Shown in pieces: positions 44,488 to 53,803 of a stretch of 64,000 nucleotides of DNA. The notes under the pieces are model-generated. The model made no database searches and was not told the DNA's origin. It worked only from the letters and a program-made list of their open reading frames with translations. Made by a program: the position numbers and the translations under genes. Source of the stretch: Oscillospiraceae bacterium. Its GTDB lineage: Bacteria > Bacillota > Clostridia > Oscillospirales > Ruminococcaceae. Positions within the stretch are counted from its first letter, which is position 1. Each line of letters begins with the position of its first letter. The stretch spans positions 62,001 through 126,000 of the forward strand of contig JAUNSK010000002.1 in assembly GCA_030539275.1 (NCBI GenBank), in the 5' to 3' direction.

Positions 44488-47400
44488 ATGTCTGTATTTA
44501 GAATTTATGTTGAAAAAAAACCTGAATTTGCTGTAGAGGCAAGATCTGTTCTTAATGACGTCAGAACTGCCCTAGGACTCAGTAACCTGAACAGCATCAG
44601 AATACTTAACCGTTATGATGCCGACAAGCTTACCAAAGAAAATTTTGAGATGTCGGTAAACACAGTATTTTCCGAACCTGCCGTTGATGTAACATATACT
44701 GAGATGCCAAGGATCGATAGCTCAGAACGTGTTTTTGCTGTAGAATATCTCCCGGGACAATTCGACCAGCGTGCAGACAGCTGTGAGCAGTGTATACAGA
44801 TACTTACCCAGGGAGAAAGATGCAGAGTCAGAAACGCCAGAATTTATATAGTAAGCGGCTCACTTAATGATGAACAGTTCGACAAACTGAAGGCTTACCT
44901 TATAAACCCTGTAGAAAGCCGTGAAGCAAAGCTTGAAACGGTTGATACACTTGATGTAAAATACGATATACCTACTACAGTAAAGCTTCTTGATACATTT
45001 ATAGACCTTAATGAAGATGAGCTTCGCCAGTTTATTTCCGACAACGGGCTTGCAATGGACTACGGCGATATCTGCTTCTGCCAGGATTATTTCAAAAACA
45101 CTGAAAAGAGAAATCCGACAATTACAGAAATAAAAATGATCGATACCTACTGGTCAGATCACTGCAGACATACAACATTCTCTACAAATATTAAAGATGT
45201 ATCAATAGAATCTCCATATATTAATGAAACATTTGAACTTTACAAGGACATTAAAAAAGAACTCGGACGTGAAAACAAGCCTCTCACACTTATGGATATG
45301 GCAACAGTTGCTGTAAGAAAGCTTAAAAAAGACGGTCTTCTTGACGATCTTGATGAAAGTGAAGAGATCAATGCATGTTCAGTTAAGATAACTGTTGATG
45401 TAGACGACAAGCCTGAAGACTGGATACTTATGTTCAAGAACGAAACACATAATCACCCGACTGAGATCGAACCTTTCGGCGGCGCTGCAACATGTCTCGG
45501 CGGTGCTATCCGTGATCCGCTTTCAGGACGTTCCTATGTATACCAGGCTATGCGTGTAACAGGTGCTGCAAATCCGCTCGTTCCTGTTGAGGACTGCATC
45601 AAGGGCAAGCTCCCTCAGAGAAAGATCGTAGTCGGCGCATCAAACGGATACAGTTCATACGGAAACCAGATCGGACTTGCTACAGGTCACGTAACTGAGA
45701 TATATCATCCGGGATATGTAGCTAAGAGACTTGAAATAGGTGCAGTTGTCGGTGCAGCTCCTGCTGAAAATATCAGACGTGAGCGTCCTGTTGCAGGAGA
45801 CGTTGTAATACTCCTCGGCGGAAAGACAGGCCGTGACGGCTGCGGCGGTGCAACAGGCTCATCAAAATCACATACCACTGAGTCACTTGAAAACTGCGGT
45901 GCTGAGGTTCAGAAGGGTAATCCGCCTGAAGAAAGAAAGCTCCAGAGACTGTTCAGAAACAAAGAAGTTACAGGCATGATCAAGAGATGCAATGACTTCG
46001 GTGCTGGCGGCGTTTCTGTTGCTATCGGCGAACTTACTGACGGTCTTATCATCAATCTTGATGCAGTTCCTAAAAAATACGAAGGTCTTGACGGAACAGA
46101 AATAGCTATCAGTGAATCACAGGAAAGAATGGCTGTAGTTGTATCAAAGGAAGATGCTGATACATTTATGAAGGCCGCTCAGACAGAGAACCTCGAAGCA
46201 ACACTTGTTGCTGTAGTAACTGATGAACCACGTCTTAAGATGGAATGGAACGGCAACACAATAGTTGACCTTTCACGTGAATTCCTTAATTCAAACGGAG
46301 CTGTAAAGTACACAGACGTTTCTGTTGCTGAACCTGCTCTTAATATATCAACTGATTATGAAGATGATGCTGAGAGCTGGACATCAATGATCTCAAATCT
46401 CAACATCTGCTCACAGAAGGGCCTTGTTGAGAAGTTCGACTCAACTATCGGTGCCGGCACTGTACTTATGCCTTTCGGCGGTGTTTATCAGCTTACTCCT
46501 GCACAGGCTATGGCTGCTAAAATACCTGTTCTCCACGGTCAGACAACAACATCCTCTATCATGGGCTGGGGCTACAATCCTGTTATCAGTGAAAAGAGTC
46601 CTTATCATGGTGCAGTTATGGCTGTTATCGAGTCAATAGCAAAGGTAGTTGCAGCAGGCGGAAGCTATAAGAAATGCTGGCTGACATTCCAGGAATACTT
46701 TGAAAGAACAAACGATGATCCGTCAAGATGGGGCAAGCCTTTTGCTGCTCTCCTCGGCGCACTCAAGGCTCAGCTTGAGTTCGGCTGTGCAGCTATCGGC
46801 GGCAAGGATTCAATGTCAGGTACATTTGAAAATATCGATGTTCCTCCGACACTCGTTTCATTTGCTGTATCAACTGCATCAAGCAAAAAGATCGTTTCAC
46901 CGGAGTTCAAGGTACCCGGCAACGCTGTTATCCTTGTTTCACCAAAATTTGATGAAAACGGACTTCCTGACTTTGAAAGCGTAAGAAAGTGCTTTGACAA
47001 GATCGAAAAGCTTATCGAATCAGACCGCGCAAAGGCTGTATGGACTGTTTCTACAGGCGGTGTCAGCGAAGGTATTGCAAAAATGTGCTTCGGCAACAAG
47101 CTTGGCTTCAGATTTACAAAGAAGCTTACAAAGCAGCAGCTGTTTGAACCTTGCTACGGTTCATTCATCGTTGAGATCAACGGCATAGTCAAGGGCGGCG
47201 AAAATGTTATAGGCCAGGTTGAGGACAAGTATGAAATAGATAATATCAACTATACAGTATCTCTTGACGAACTTCAGCATGACTGGGAAGCAAAACTTGA
47301 ACCGGTTTATCCATGCATCATTAAAACAGAAGATACAAAACCTGAGAAATACACATTTGAAAAGAGAGTTACACTTTCATCAGCTGCAAAGATCGCAAAG

Positions 47401-48198
47401 CCTCGTGTACTTATCCCTGTATTCCCGGGAACAAACTGTGAGTATGATACAGCAAGAGCTTTTGAAGCAGCCGGTGCAGTTGCAGAAGTAATTGTTGTAA
47501 AGAACCTCTCAGCTTCAGCTCTTGAGGATTCAGTTGCTCAGATCGAGAAAACAATAAAGAACTCACAGATCATAATGCTGCCGGGCGGATTCAGCGGCGG
47601 TGACGAGCCTGACGGAAGCGGAAAATTCATAACGGCATTCTTCAGAAATCCAAGGATCAAAGATGCTGTTCATGAACTTATCAAGAACCGTGACGGACTT
47701 ATGCTCGGTATATGCAACGGTTTCCAGGCACTTATCAAGCTTGGTCTTGTACCATTCGGTGAGATAACAGACATGACTGACGATTCACCAACTCTTACAT
47801 TCAATACAATAGCAAGACATCAGTCAATGATGGTCAGAACAAGAATAGCTTCAAACAAATCTCCATGGCTTGCTGCATGTGATGTAAACAAGATCCATAC
47901 AGTTGCTATTTCCCACGGAGAAGGAAGATTTGTTGCTTCTGATGAGCTTATAAAGAAACTTGCTGCTAACGGTCAGATCGCAACCCAGTATGTAGATATG
48001 AACGGTGATCCGACAATGAATATCAGATTTAATCCTAACACATCTGTTGCTGCTATCGAAGGAATTACTTCACCTGACGGAAGGATCCTGGGCAAAATGG
48101 GTCATAGTGAAAGAAAAGGCCTTGATATCTGCAAAAATGTCAAAGGATCAAAGGATCAGTTCATTTTTGAAAGCGGCGTTAAGTACTTCGCTGACTAA
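44488..48198 (+). CDS. purL: Phosphoribosylformylglycinamidine synthase (fused PurL)
   Basis: Purine synthesis step 4, with ammonia from an in-built glutaminase. 1,236 residues from the start chosen: synthetase domains about 1-930 (NETHNHPTEIEPFGGAATC, GGKTGRDGCGGATGSS) and a C-terminal class I glutaminase (FPGTNCEYDTA, nucleophile in LGICNGFQALIKLG). A TTG 20 codons upstream is in frame, but ATG 44488 has GGAG 6 bases before it and gives MSVFRIYVEKK. The single-chain form contrasts with the split purL/purQ/purS of bacilli; clostridia often have this form. Base use is slightly more GC-rich than its neighbours. Confidence 0.95.
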   Translation: MSVFRIYVEKKPEFAVEARSVLNDVRTALGLSNLNSIRILNRYDADKLTKENFEMSVNTVFSEPAVDVTYTEMPRIDSSERVFAVEYLPGQFDQRADSCEQCIQILTQGERCRVRNARIYIVSGSLNDEQFDKLKAYLINPVESREAKLETVDTLDVKYDIPTTVKLLDTFIDLNEDELRQFISDNGLAMDYGDICFCQDYFKNTEKRNPTITEIKMIDTYWSDHCRHTTFSTNIKDVSIESPYINETFELYKDIKKELGRENKPLTLMDMATVAVRKLKKDGLLDDLDESEEINACSVKITVDVDDKPEDWILMFKNETHNHPTEIEPFGGAATCLGGAIRDPLSGRSYVYQAMRVTGAANPLVPVEDCIKGKLPQRKIVVGASNGYSSYGNQIGLATGHVTEIYHPGYVAKRLEIGAVVGAAPAENIRRERPVAGDVVILLGGKTGRDGCGGATGSSKSHTTESLENCGAEVQKGNPPEERKLQRLFRNKEVTGMIKRCNDFGAGGVSVAIGELTDGLIINLDAVPKKYEGLDGTEIAISESQERMAVVVSKEDADTFMKAAQTENLEATLVAVVTDEPRLKMEWNGNTIVDLSREFLNSNGAVKYTDVSVAEPALNISTDYEDDAESWTSMISNLNICSQKGLVEKFDSTIGAGTVLMPFGGVYQLTPAQAMAAKIPVLHGQTTTSSIMGWGYNPVISEKSPYHGAVMAVIESIAKVVAAGGSYKKCWLTFQEYFERTNDDPSRWGKPFAALLGALKAQLEFGCAAIGGKDSMSGTFENIDVPPTLVSFAVSTASSKKIVSPEFKVPGNAVILVSPKFDENGLPDFESVRKCFDKIEKLIESDRAKAVWTVSTGGVSEGIAKMCFGNKLGFRFTKKLTKQQLFEPCYGSFIVEINGIVKGGENVIGQVEDKYEIDNINYTVSLDELQHDWEAKLEPVYPCIIKTEDTKPEKYTFEKRVTLSSAAKIAKPRVLIPVFPGTNCEYDTARAFEAAGAVAEVIVVKNLSASALEDSVAQIEKTIKNSQIIMLPGGFSGGDEPDGSGKFITAFFRNPRIKDAVHELIKNRDGLMLGICNGFQALIKLGLVPFGEITDMTDDSPTLTFNTIARHQSMMVRTRIASNKSPWLAACDVNKIHTVAISHGEGRFVASDELIKKLAANGQIATQYVDMNGDPTMNIRFNPNTSVAAIEGITSPDGRILGKMGHSERKGLDICKNVKGSKDQFIFESGVKYFAD

Positions 48199-48222
48199 TA
48201 AATATATCTTAATAATAAATTT

Positions 48223-48260
48223 AACCGGTATGCATTTTAAATAATGCATACCGGTTTTTT
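48223..48260. terminator. Terminator after purL
   Basis: Perfect arms ACCGGTATGCATT and AATGCATACCGGT around TTAAAT-like loop, followed by TTTTTT on the plus strand. Confidence 0.88.
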
Positions 48261-48261
48261 A

Positions 48262-48582
48262 TCAGCTTGTCAGATCTTCTATGAGACGTCTCAGCTCAGT
48301 TTCACTGTACACTGCAATTCCGCGTCTGACCTGTTCCCTGTCATATTCATTGAGATATTCAGTTTTTGTATCAAGAACATAGTATGGTTTTTCGGCATCT
48401 CCCCTGTATACTGCAAGACATCCGTCATATTCTCTGAGTATAAATGCAAGATTAATGCTTGCCTTATCTGTTATATCAATGCATTCACTGTTTCCTGAAC
48501 ATATAAGTAAAGTTATAATCAATACAGCTGCTGACAGTGCCGCAGCAGATATGAGCAAGGGAAACTTTCTTAATTTCATCAT
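48262..48582 (-). CDS. Small membrane-anchored protein with BofC-like C-terminal domain
   Basis: 106 residues: short basic N terminus, one membrane segment (LLISAAALSAAVLIITLLICS), then an outside domain with INLAFILREYDGCLAVYRG, YVLDTKTEYLNEYDREQVRRG and a final TELRRLIEDLTS. This C-terminal pattern is seen in clostridial proteins annotated with the BofC C-terminal domain; BofC restrains sigma-K activation in Bacillus. The family call is from memory of the pattern. The start ATG 48582 has GGAGG 9 bases upstream; longer in-frame starts lack this. Confidence 0.65.
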   Translation of the reverse strand: MMKLRKFPLLISAAALSAAVLIITLLICSGNSECIDITDKASINLAFILREYDGCLAVYRGDAEKPYYVLDTKTEYLNEYDREQVRRGIAVYSETELRRLIEDLTS

Positions 48583-48722
48583 TTTCTGCTTCCTCCGCAT
48601 AAGAATATTATATTTTACTGCCTGTATATTGATTATTTGCAAAATATATTAATGTTATTCATATATTTGAAAAAAAACAGGATATACTATGTATAATTGT
48701 TTTTCAGGAAAGGAAACAGAAA

Positions 48723-50870
48723 ATGAGAGCTAAAAAAATATTAAAATCAACACTGAGTATATCTCTGTCAGTTTTTCTTACTTTCATAATATTTGCAGCG
48801 GTCGCATCAATTGCTGTCGCAATGTACTTTATGCGGCTGATGAAAAATACTCCTCCTGTCTATCTGCAGGATACAGACACTCTGCCGTCTTCATATATCT
48901 ATGAAATGAACAGCGAAACCGGAAAGTATGATATGGTTTACTCAACCTCTGACACATCAAAGGGAATGAAAATAGCGATCTCTCTTTCTGAACTTCCTGA
49001 GTATACTAAAAATGCGTTTATATGTACAGAGGATGAAAGATTTTATAACCACGAAGGAGTGGACTACAGACGAACATTCACTGCCTTCATTAATGAATTT
49101 ATAAACATATACGATACACAGCACGGAGGCTCCACGATCACTCAGCAGCTTATAAAGAACATTACAAGTGATGATGAACAATCATGGCAAAGAAAGCTTC
49201 GAGAAATATGCCGTGCAATTAATTTTGAAAAAAACTATACAAAGGATCAGATTCTTGAAGCATATCTCAATACGATCTACTTTGGTCAGGATGAAAACGG
49301 CACAAATATCTATGGAATAGAAGCAGCATCAATAGGTTACTTCGGCAAAAAAGCATCACAGCTTACGATTGCCGAGTCAGCATCGCTGGCTGCCATCCCT
49401 CAAAACCCTTACTGGAAAAACCCTATAACAGACTATGCCGAAAATCAGGGCAGAAAAGAATATTCTCTTAGAAAAATGTTTGAACTCGGATATCTTAGCA
49501 GTGAGGAATACGAAAATGCTTTAAATGAAAAAGTCCTTACTGCAAATATGCAGGAATTTAAGGACAGGTATCCGGATCATCTCACACTTGAAACCAAAGA
49601 AGAAAATCTGTCACTGATTAACTCCTGGACTGTAGACACAGCCATATTTGAGTTTGCTCAGTATCTTGAAAACGAGTATAATTTATCTGAATCAAAGGCT
49701 ATAGAGATGTTCAACAACGGAGGATATGCTCTGTACCTTAATATCGACAGCGGTATACAGGCAGAACTTGAGAAGAACTATTCTGATTACACTTACTTCC
49801 CGAAGGTGGCTGATGACAAAGGAGAAAACATCCAGTCTGCTTTTGTAGTAATGAATTACAGTGGTCAGATTCTCGGAATCTGCGGCTCTATCGGCGAAAA
49901 GACAACATCACTGTGCTGGAATAATGCAACTATGAGTCACCGTCAGCCAGGTTCTACTATAAAACCGCTGAGCGTATACGGGTATGGTCTTGAAAATGAC
50001 AGGATAACGTGGTCAACGATATACAACGACTCACCTCTTGAAGCAAATACCATAACAAAAGAACCCTGGCCTGAAAACTACAATAACTACTGGAGTTTTA
50101 AAAACAACAGCATCAGCTATTTTCTCAAGCACTCTACAAATACTGTTGCAGCAAGACTATGTGTTGATTTCGGACCGAAACCTGTTTTTGAATATGCCAC
50201 GCAAAATATGCATCTTGATCTTAATCCGGCATATGACTGCGATTATGCACCTCTTAGTGTAGGTGCTACCGGAGAAGGCCCGACACTTCTCAATCTGACA
50301 AATTCATATCTTCCCTACGGAAACGGGGGCAGATACTGTAAGGCACATATTATAACCGAAGCCACTGATACAAGGACTAAGGAAGTACTCATCGAACACA
50401 CGGCCCTTGAGTTTGAACAGGTTGTCAGCTCTGAAACTGCATATATAATGAATAAACTGCTTCAGAACAACTGCAACCCTAATCCTCCTGATTCAGACCC
50501 GGGAACAGGTGCTCCTGCTGCACTCCCCCACAAAACTGTAGCCGGCAAAACCGGTACGACACAGAACTGGCGCGATATAGAATTCATCGGACTTACAGAA
50601 GACTTTGTCAGCGGTATCTGGGTAGGAGATCAGAGCGGAGAAAATGAAGACGCAATGCAGAGCATGAAATCAGCTGCCATCTGGAAAAATGTATTCGGAA
50701 ACTATGCTGACGGATATTCATCAGATGCCGCCTACCCTGAATCATCAAATGTAAAAATGTGCTACTACTGCAAGGAAACAGGTCTTCTTGCAAATGACAG
50801 CTGCCCTAAATCTGCTGAACCGGGGTACTATAAGTCTGACTACAGTGTTTACTGCCCGAAACAGCATTAA
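48723..50870 (+). CDS. Class A penicillin-binding protein (glycosyltransferase and transpeptidase)
   Basis: 715 residues. One N-terminal membrane helix (about 12-35), GT51 glycosyltransferase domain with FICTEDERFYNHEGVDYRRT and GGSTITQQLIKN, then the transpeptidase with SxxK in QPGSTIKPLSVY, SxN in HSTNTVAARL and KTG in VAGKTGTTQNWRD. It polymerises and cross-links peptidoglycan at the outer face. AGGAAA precedes ATG. The C-terminal tail is cysteine-containing (CYYCKETG..NDSC). Has its own gap upstream and is probably monocistronic. Confidence 0.94.
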   Translation: MRAKKILKSTLSISLSVFLTFIIFAAVASIAVAMYFMRLMKNTPPVYLQDTDTLPSSYIYEMNSETGKYDMVYSTSDTSKGMKIAISLSELPEYTKNAFICTEDERFYNHEGVDYRRTFTAFINEFINIYDTQHGGSTITQQLIKNITSDDEQSWQRKLREICRAINFEKNYTKDQILEAYLNTIYFGQDENGTNIYGIEAASIGYFGKKASQLTIAESASLAAIPQNPYWKNPITDYAENQGRKEYSLRKMFELGYLSSEEYENALNEKVLTANMQEFKDRYPDHLTLETKEENLSLINSWTVDTAIFEFAQYLENEYNLSESKAIEMFNNGGYALYLNIDSGIQAELEKNYSDYTYFPKVADDKGENIQSAFVVMNYSGQILGICGSIGEKTTSLCWNNATMSHRQPGSTIKPLSVYGYGLENDRITWSTIYNDSPLEANTITKEPWPENYNNYWSFKNNSISYFLKHSTNTVAARLCVDFGPKPVFEYATQNMHLDLNPAYDCDYAPLSVGATGEGPTLLNLTNSYLPYGNGGRYCKAHIITEATDTRTKEVLIEHTALEFEQVVSSETAYIMNKLLQNNCNPNPPDSDPGTGAPAALPHKTVAGKTGTTQNWRDIEFIGLTEDFVSGIWVGDQSGENEDAMQSMKSAAIWKNVFGNYADGYSSDAAYPESSNVKMCYYCKETGLLANDSCPKSAEPGYYKSDYSVYCPKQH

Positions 50871-50884
50871 TAAGATTTCAGATA

Positions 50885-50990
50885 CTGATATAGTGGAAAG
50901 CTATGTAATTATCACGCTGATGATGGTTGTCACGATGAGTGCTTCTGCCATGAGCATTATTTCTATGCACACTTCAGTTATTATTGTTAA
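50885..50990 (+). pseudogene. Remnant of an MFS transporter gene
   Basis: In one frame this stretch reads DIVESYVIITLMMVVTMSAS and continues AMSIISMHTS; the intact MFS gene at 54539-55798 has SIVSYVVITLMVLITMSAST and MFSISMLTL at about residues 315-340. The DNA is also recognisably similar (for example ATGAGTGCTTC and AAGCTATG are shared). There is no start, no ribosome site and only about 35 codons of similarity, directly after the penicillin-binding protein stop. Best read as a decayed 3' fragment of a second copy. Confidence 0.72.
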
Positions 50991-51003
50991 TGTACACGGT
51001 TCT

Positions 51004-51492
51004 CTATTCATACTCATACTCTGTGATTATGGCCATGAAATCATCATATGATATACATTTAACTCCAATCATTTCGCAAATATTTGGAAGCTGAGCGGAA
51101 TTAGGTTTATATTCTTCTGAAGTAACTACTGTTGCTTCAAGCGTTTTTGCCTTTGCTGCAATATATACGTCAGCTGATGGACGATTAAGTAATATATTTT
51201 TTTGATGTATACTCTCCTGCATTTTTTTGTTTTTAAATATTTTACTAATTGTTATTGATTCGTCATTAGTAGGATATAAAAACATATATTTATGATCATC
51301 AATCCACTTGCTGTTATCTGAATCTTTTGAAAAATGTTTTTTCATCTCATTCATACACTCATCTACTGATACAACCGTTTCATTTAAAATATTTCTTTCT
51401 ATGTTATCCCATACTGTCTTAAACACTAGCCCTTTATGCGGGAGATGATCTAACATTTTTCTTAAAACATTAGTATCTATGACGTATTTCAT
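51004..51492 (-). CDS. PIN-domain protein (DUF4411-like), probable RNase
   Basis: 162 residues. PIN fold signs: VIDTNVLRKML with Asp6, an acidic cluster at SVDECMNEM (Glu45), and Asp108 in RPSADVYIAAKAKTLEATVVT. The layout fits the DUF4411 family, which is usually found beside an XRE-ImmA/IrrE gene, as here. A toxin-like or defence RNase role is inferred. It overlaps the upstream gene by 4 bases. Very AT-rich codon use compared with the surrounding genes. Confidence 0.85.
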   Translation of the reverse strand: MKYVIDTNVLRKMLDHLPHKGLVFKTVWDNIERNILNETVVSVDECMNEMKKHFSKDSDNSKWIDDHKYMFLYPTNDESITISKIFKNKKMQESIHQKNILLNRPSADVYIAAKAKTLEATVVTSEEYKPNSAQLPNICEMIGVKCISYDDFMAIITEYEYE

Positions 51493-52649
51493 TTTTTCGT
51501 CCCCCTATAGAAAACATTCTCTAATTGATGGAGATGATCTACTTTGCTATTTAACATTTCACTGGCTCGAATATTATCTATTCTACCAGAACGAAAACTG
51601 TTAAAAACATCTTTTGTATAATTGTTTCCCAGGTAAGACAGCATTTTATAATAATGATTACCACCACTTTTATGTGTGCCTTTGGACTGTATTCGCAATG
51701 CATCACCATAAAAAGTTTCTTTGAGTGAGTCGTATTCCATATGAGATATGATATTCATCTTTAGAAGTTTAAACATTATAGCTTCTTTACTAACAGAGTA
51801 AAGTGTTGATAAATCACAAATTCTTTGATCATTGAGTTTACATTTTTTTATTTCATTTTCAAAATCAAATGAAGGTATAAGAAATTCATTTGCAAATATG
51901 TCACAAGATCTTTCACTTGAAGTTTGAGCTTTATTAAGATAAGTATAGTAATCATCTCGTATAATATCCGCGCCACTTGTATTAGAAATAAGATGATATA
52001 ACTCATGAAATAATGTAAAATTTTGTCTTGAAAATGACATTGAATTATTAATGATAATAATGGGATAGTGATAATCATTTACACATAAGCCAGACACGCT
52101 ATCGTCTTTAAATGAATCTTTAAATACATATATTCCAACCATATAAAACTTATCTCTATACATTTCAAACACTTCTTTATCGCTAGAAATATTTTTTTGT
52201 GAAGCTATTGAAATGGATAGTAAAGCTCTAAAATATGAACTTAAATGAGTTATATTTTTAGGAAATTCTTCACGTTTTTGTAGAATACTATAACGATCAT
52301 TGCCATACAATTCTTGAAGATTTATTTGATATGCCTTAGCCTTTTCAATTTGTTTAATTACATTTTTACTTAGCATTGATACTACTTCATTTGGTAATGT
52401 ACGCAAATCTGCCTTTACTTGAGGCAAAGCTGGAGGATTTGGGAAAAAAAATATTGCTGACGGCCTCTTAAAAACATCACTTATTTTTTTTAACTTTGCA
52501 TATGTAGGAAAATCCAAACCATTCTCCCAATTACAATATTTAGAAACATCTACTCCAATAGATGACGCTGCTTCTTCACACGACATATTATATCGTTCTC
52601 GTGCCCACTTAATTATTTTACCATTTACACCAGTCAAGACTTCTGACAT
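51489..52649 (-). CDS. XRE-family regulator fused to ImmA/IrrE metallopeptidase
   Basis: 386 residues. N-terminal helix-turn-helix (about 10-60: MSCEEAASSIGVDVSKYCNW) and an ImmA/IrrE-type zinc peptidase domain with FTLFHELYHLIS (His215, Glu216, His219) and the following CDIFANEFLIPSF, which supplies the third ligand. ImmA-type proteins cleave a repressor or antitoxin under stress. With the PIN protein it forms a two-gene module; which part neutralises the other is not known. GGAGGTG lies 9 bases before ATG. A large inverted repeat lies upstream. AT-rich, likely acquired. Confidence 0.88.
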   Translation of the reverse strand: MSEVLTGVNGKIIKWARERYNMSCEEAASSIGVDVSKYCNWENGLDFPTYAKLKKISDVFKRPSAIFFFPNPPALPQVKADLRTLPNEVVSMLSKNVIKQIEKAKAYQINLQELYGNDRYSILQKREEFPKNITHLSSYFRALLSISIASQKNISSDKEVFEMYRDKFYMVGIYVFKDSFKDDSVSGLCVNDYHYPIIIINNSMSFSRQNFTLFHELYHLISNTSGADIIRDDYYTYLNKAQTSSERSCDIFANEFLIPSFDFENEIKKCKLNDQRICDLSTLYSVSKEAIMFKLLKMNIISHMEYDSLKETFYGDALRIQSKGTHKSGGNHYYKMLSYLGNNYTKDVFNSFRSGRIDNIRASEMLNSKVDHLHQLENVFYRGTKK

Positions 52650-52734
52650 ATTAATTCACCTCCAGATTTATTTTTGTATTTTTTTATTATAAAATTCTGT
52701 AGAAGAAATGCGCAATACCATTCGACTATTACAA

Positions 52735-52778
52735 ATATGTAAGGTATTGTTACATATAATTTACAATATCTTACATAT
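52735..52778. promoter_or_regulatory. Inverted repeat upstream of the XRE-ImmA gene (candidate operator)
   Basis: Arms of 16 bases: AATATGTAAGGTATTGT-like left arm (52735-52750) and ACAATATCTTACATAT right arm (52763-52778), one mismatch, 12-base spacer. It lies about 90 bases before the ATG, beyond a TATAAT box near 52690. Likely bound by the XRE domain; inferred. Confidence 0.55.
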
Positions 52779-53262
52779 ATATTTTTTACATAAGGTCAAT
52801 TTTATTATCATTCTTTGCTTGCATACAGTAGCTACTACCCTACTTGCAAACGCATGCTGATTTCTTATATCATCACAGCTTACCTGTCTGAGCCTATTCA
52901 TAAAAACCAGTTATTTGAATTTTAATAGAATCAAAGTCGCTTCATCTCAGTTTATATCTGAAATGGCTGTCATGTATTACTTATCCTCATCTATTTACTT
53001 TTTTAACGCTTATGTGATAACCGGTTCATAAAGTCAAGACGTTTACATCTCATCATTTCCAATTCTGTTATATGTAATATATGACGATTTACACAAAATA
53101 AGTAAGAATTATCTTATTAAAGTATAATTTACTATAATTATATCACGCTTATCTACAAAATACAACAGTTATTAGTATTTCTTTAGAAAGAAAAGGCAAA
53201 TATCATTTACAACAAATTTTCTATAAGCCAACTGTAGTTTGCCATCTATATCACTAAACAAA
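52779..53262. other. Non-coding AT-rich region
   Basis: Nearly 500 bases without a frame of note on either strand. Short AT repeats and a TATAAT-like box near 53123 are visible, but no ribosome site or gene follows. Probably decayed DNA at the edge of the acquired PIN/ImmA module. Confidence 0.55.
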
Positions 53263-53312
53263 AAACAGACAAACACCCACCGATCAACTATCAGTGTTCA
53301 TTTGCCTGTTTC
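53255..53312 (-). terminator. Large hairpin terminator, minus strand
   Basis: Minus strand: outer arms AAACAGGCAAA and TTTGTCTGTTT, inner arms CACTGAT and ATCGGTG, pairs joined by G-T on the minus strand only, then TTTTTTG. It points to a former minus-strand gene just upstream (53380-53670). Confidence 0.6.
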
Positions 53313-53379
53313 GTATAAATATCTGATTTATTTATCTACAGCATTTTTTAAGATCTGTATTCATTTAACCTGTCAGTTA

Positions 53380-53670
53380 TCAATATTTTCCTTTTAAGTA
53401 GAATACTTCACCTATTATTCCTCCATCCCTGCATTTTATAAATTCATCTGCAACTTTATCACTCATCCGATATACTCCACCATCAGAACTCTTACAGCTC
53501 CCCTGCATTTAACCTTCAGAATCTATAATTCTGATACTTACACAGATCATACCGTCTCTCTCTTCCATCCATTTAACTACTCCTTTATTGAAAATTACAT
53601 CCGTCTCTGACCTTTTACCGTCACGGTAACCTCTTAACCCGACATAATTAACCCCCCCGAAGAAAAAAAA
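53380..53670 (-). pseudogene. Probable decayed small gene
   Basis: One minus-strand frame runs from 53670 to a TGA at 53380 with a single internal TAA (53509-53511). Before it the frame reads GVNYVGLRGYRDGKRSETDV and then KGVVKWMEERDGMICVSIRI; after it, MQGSCKSSDGGVYRMSDKV and on to FYLKGKY. There is no good start: a C7 and an A8 run lie at the 5' edge, with a stop in frame. A terminator-like hairpin follows at the right distance. No family recognised; it could also be chance. Confidence 0.35.
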
Positions 53671-53733
53671 TTACATCTCTGACTATCATCTTTACTACCC
53701 CAGACAGCATCAGAAAAAATTTCTCTCCCCGGG

Positions 53734-53787
53734 TTGACAAACATACCCTGCTGTAATATAATATATACAGACCGTTAGTCTGTATAT
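53734..53787 (+). promoter_or_regulatory. Promoter and operator of the TetR gene
   Basis: Consensus -35 TTGACA (53734-53739), 17-base spacer, consensus -10 TATAAT (53757-53762). A perfect 10-base inverted repeat, ATATACAGAC and GTCTGTATAT with spacer CGTTA (53763-53787), covers the expected start of transcription. This is the layout of autorepression by TetR. Confidence 0.85.
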
Positions 53788-53803
53788 GAGAGGAGAAAGT
53801 TTG

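Noticed and set aside
50788-51051. An 87-codon frame crossing the end of the penicillin-binding protein gene
   Set aside because: Not a gene: its first half is an off-frame reading of the penicillin-binding protein, and only the second half shows MFS similarity, reported as a remnant.
53100-53140. TATAAT-like boxes and a small inverted repeat in the AT-rich gap
   Set aside because: No matching -35 box and no gene follows on either strand; such boxes are expected by chance in AT-rich DNA.
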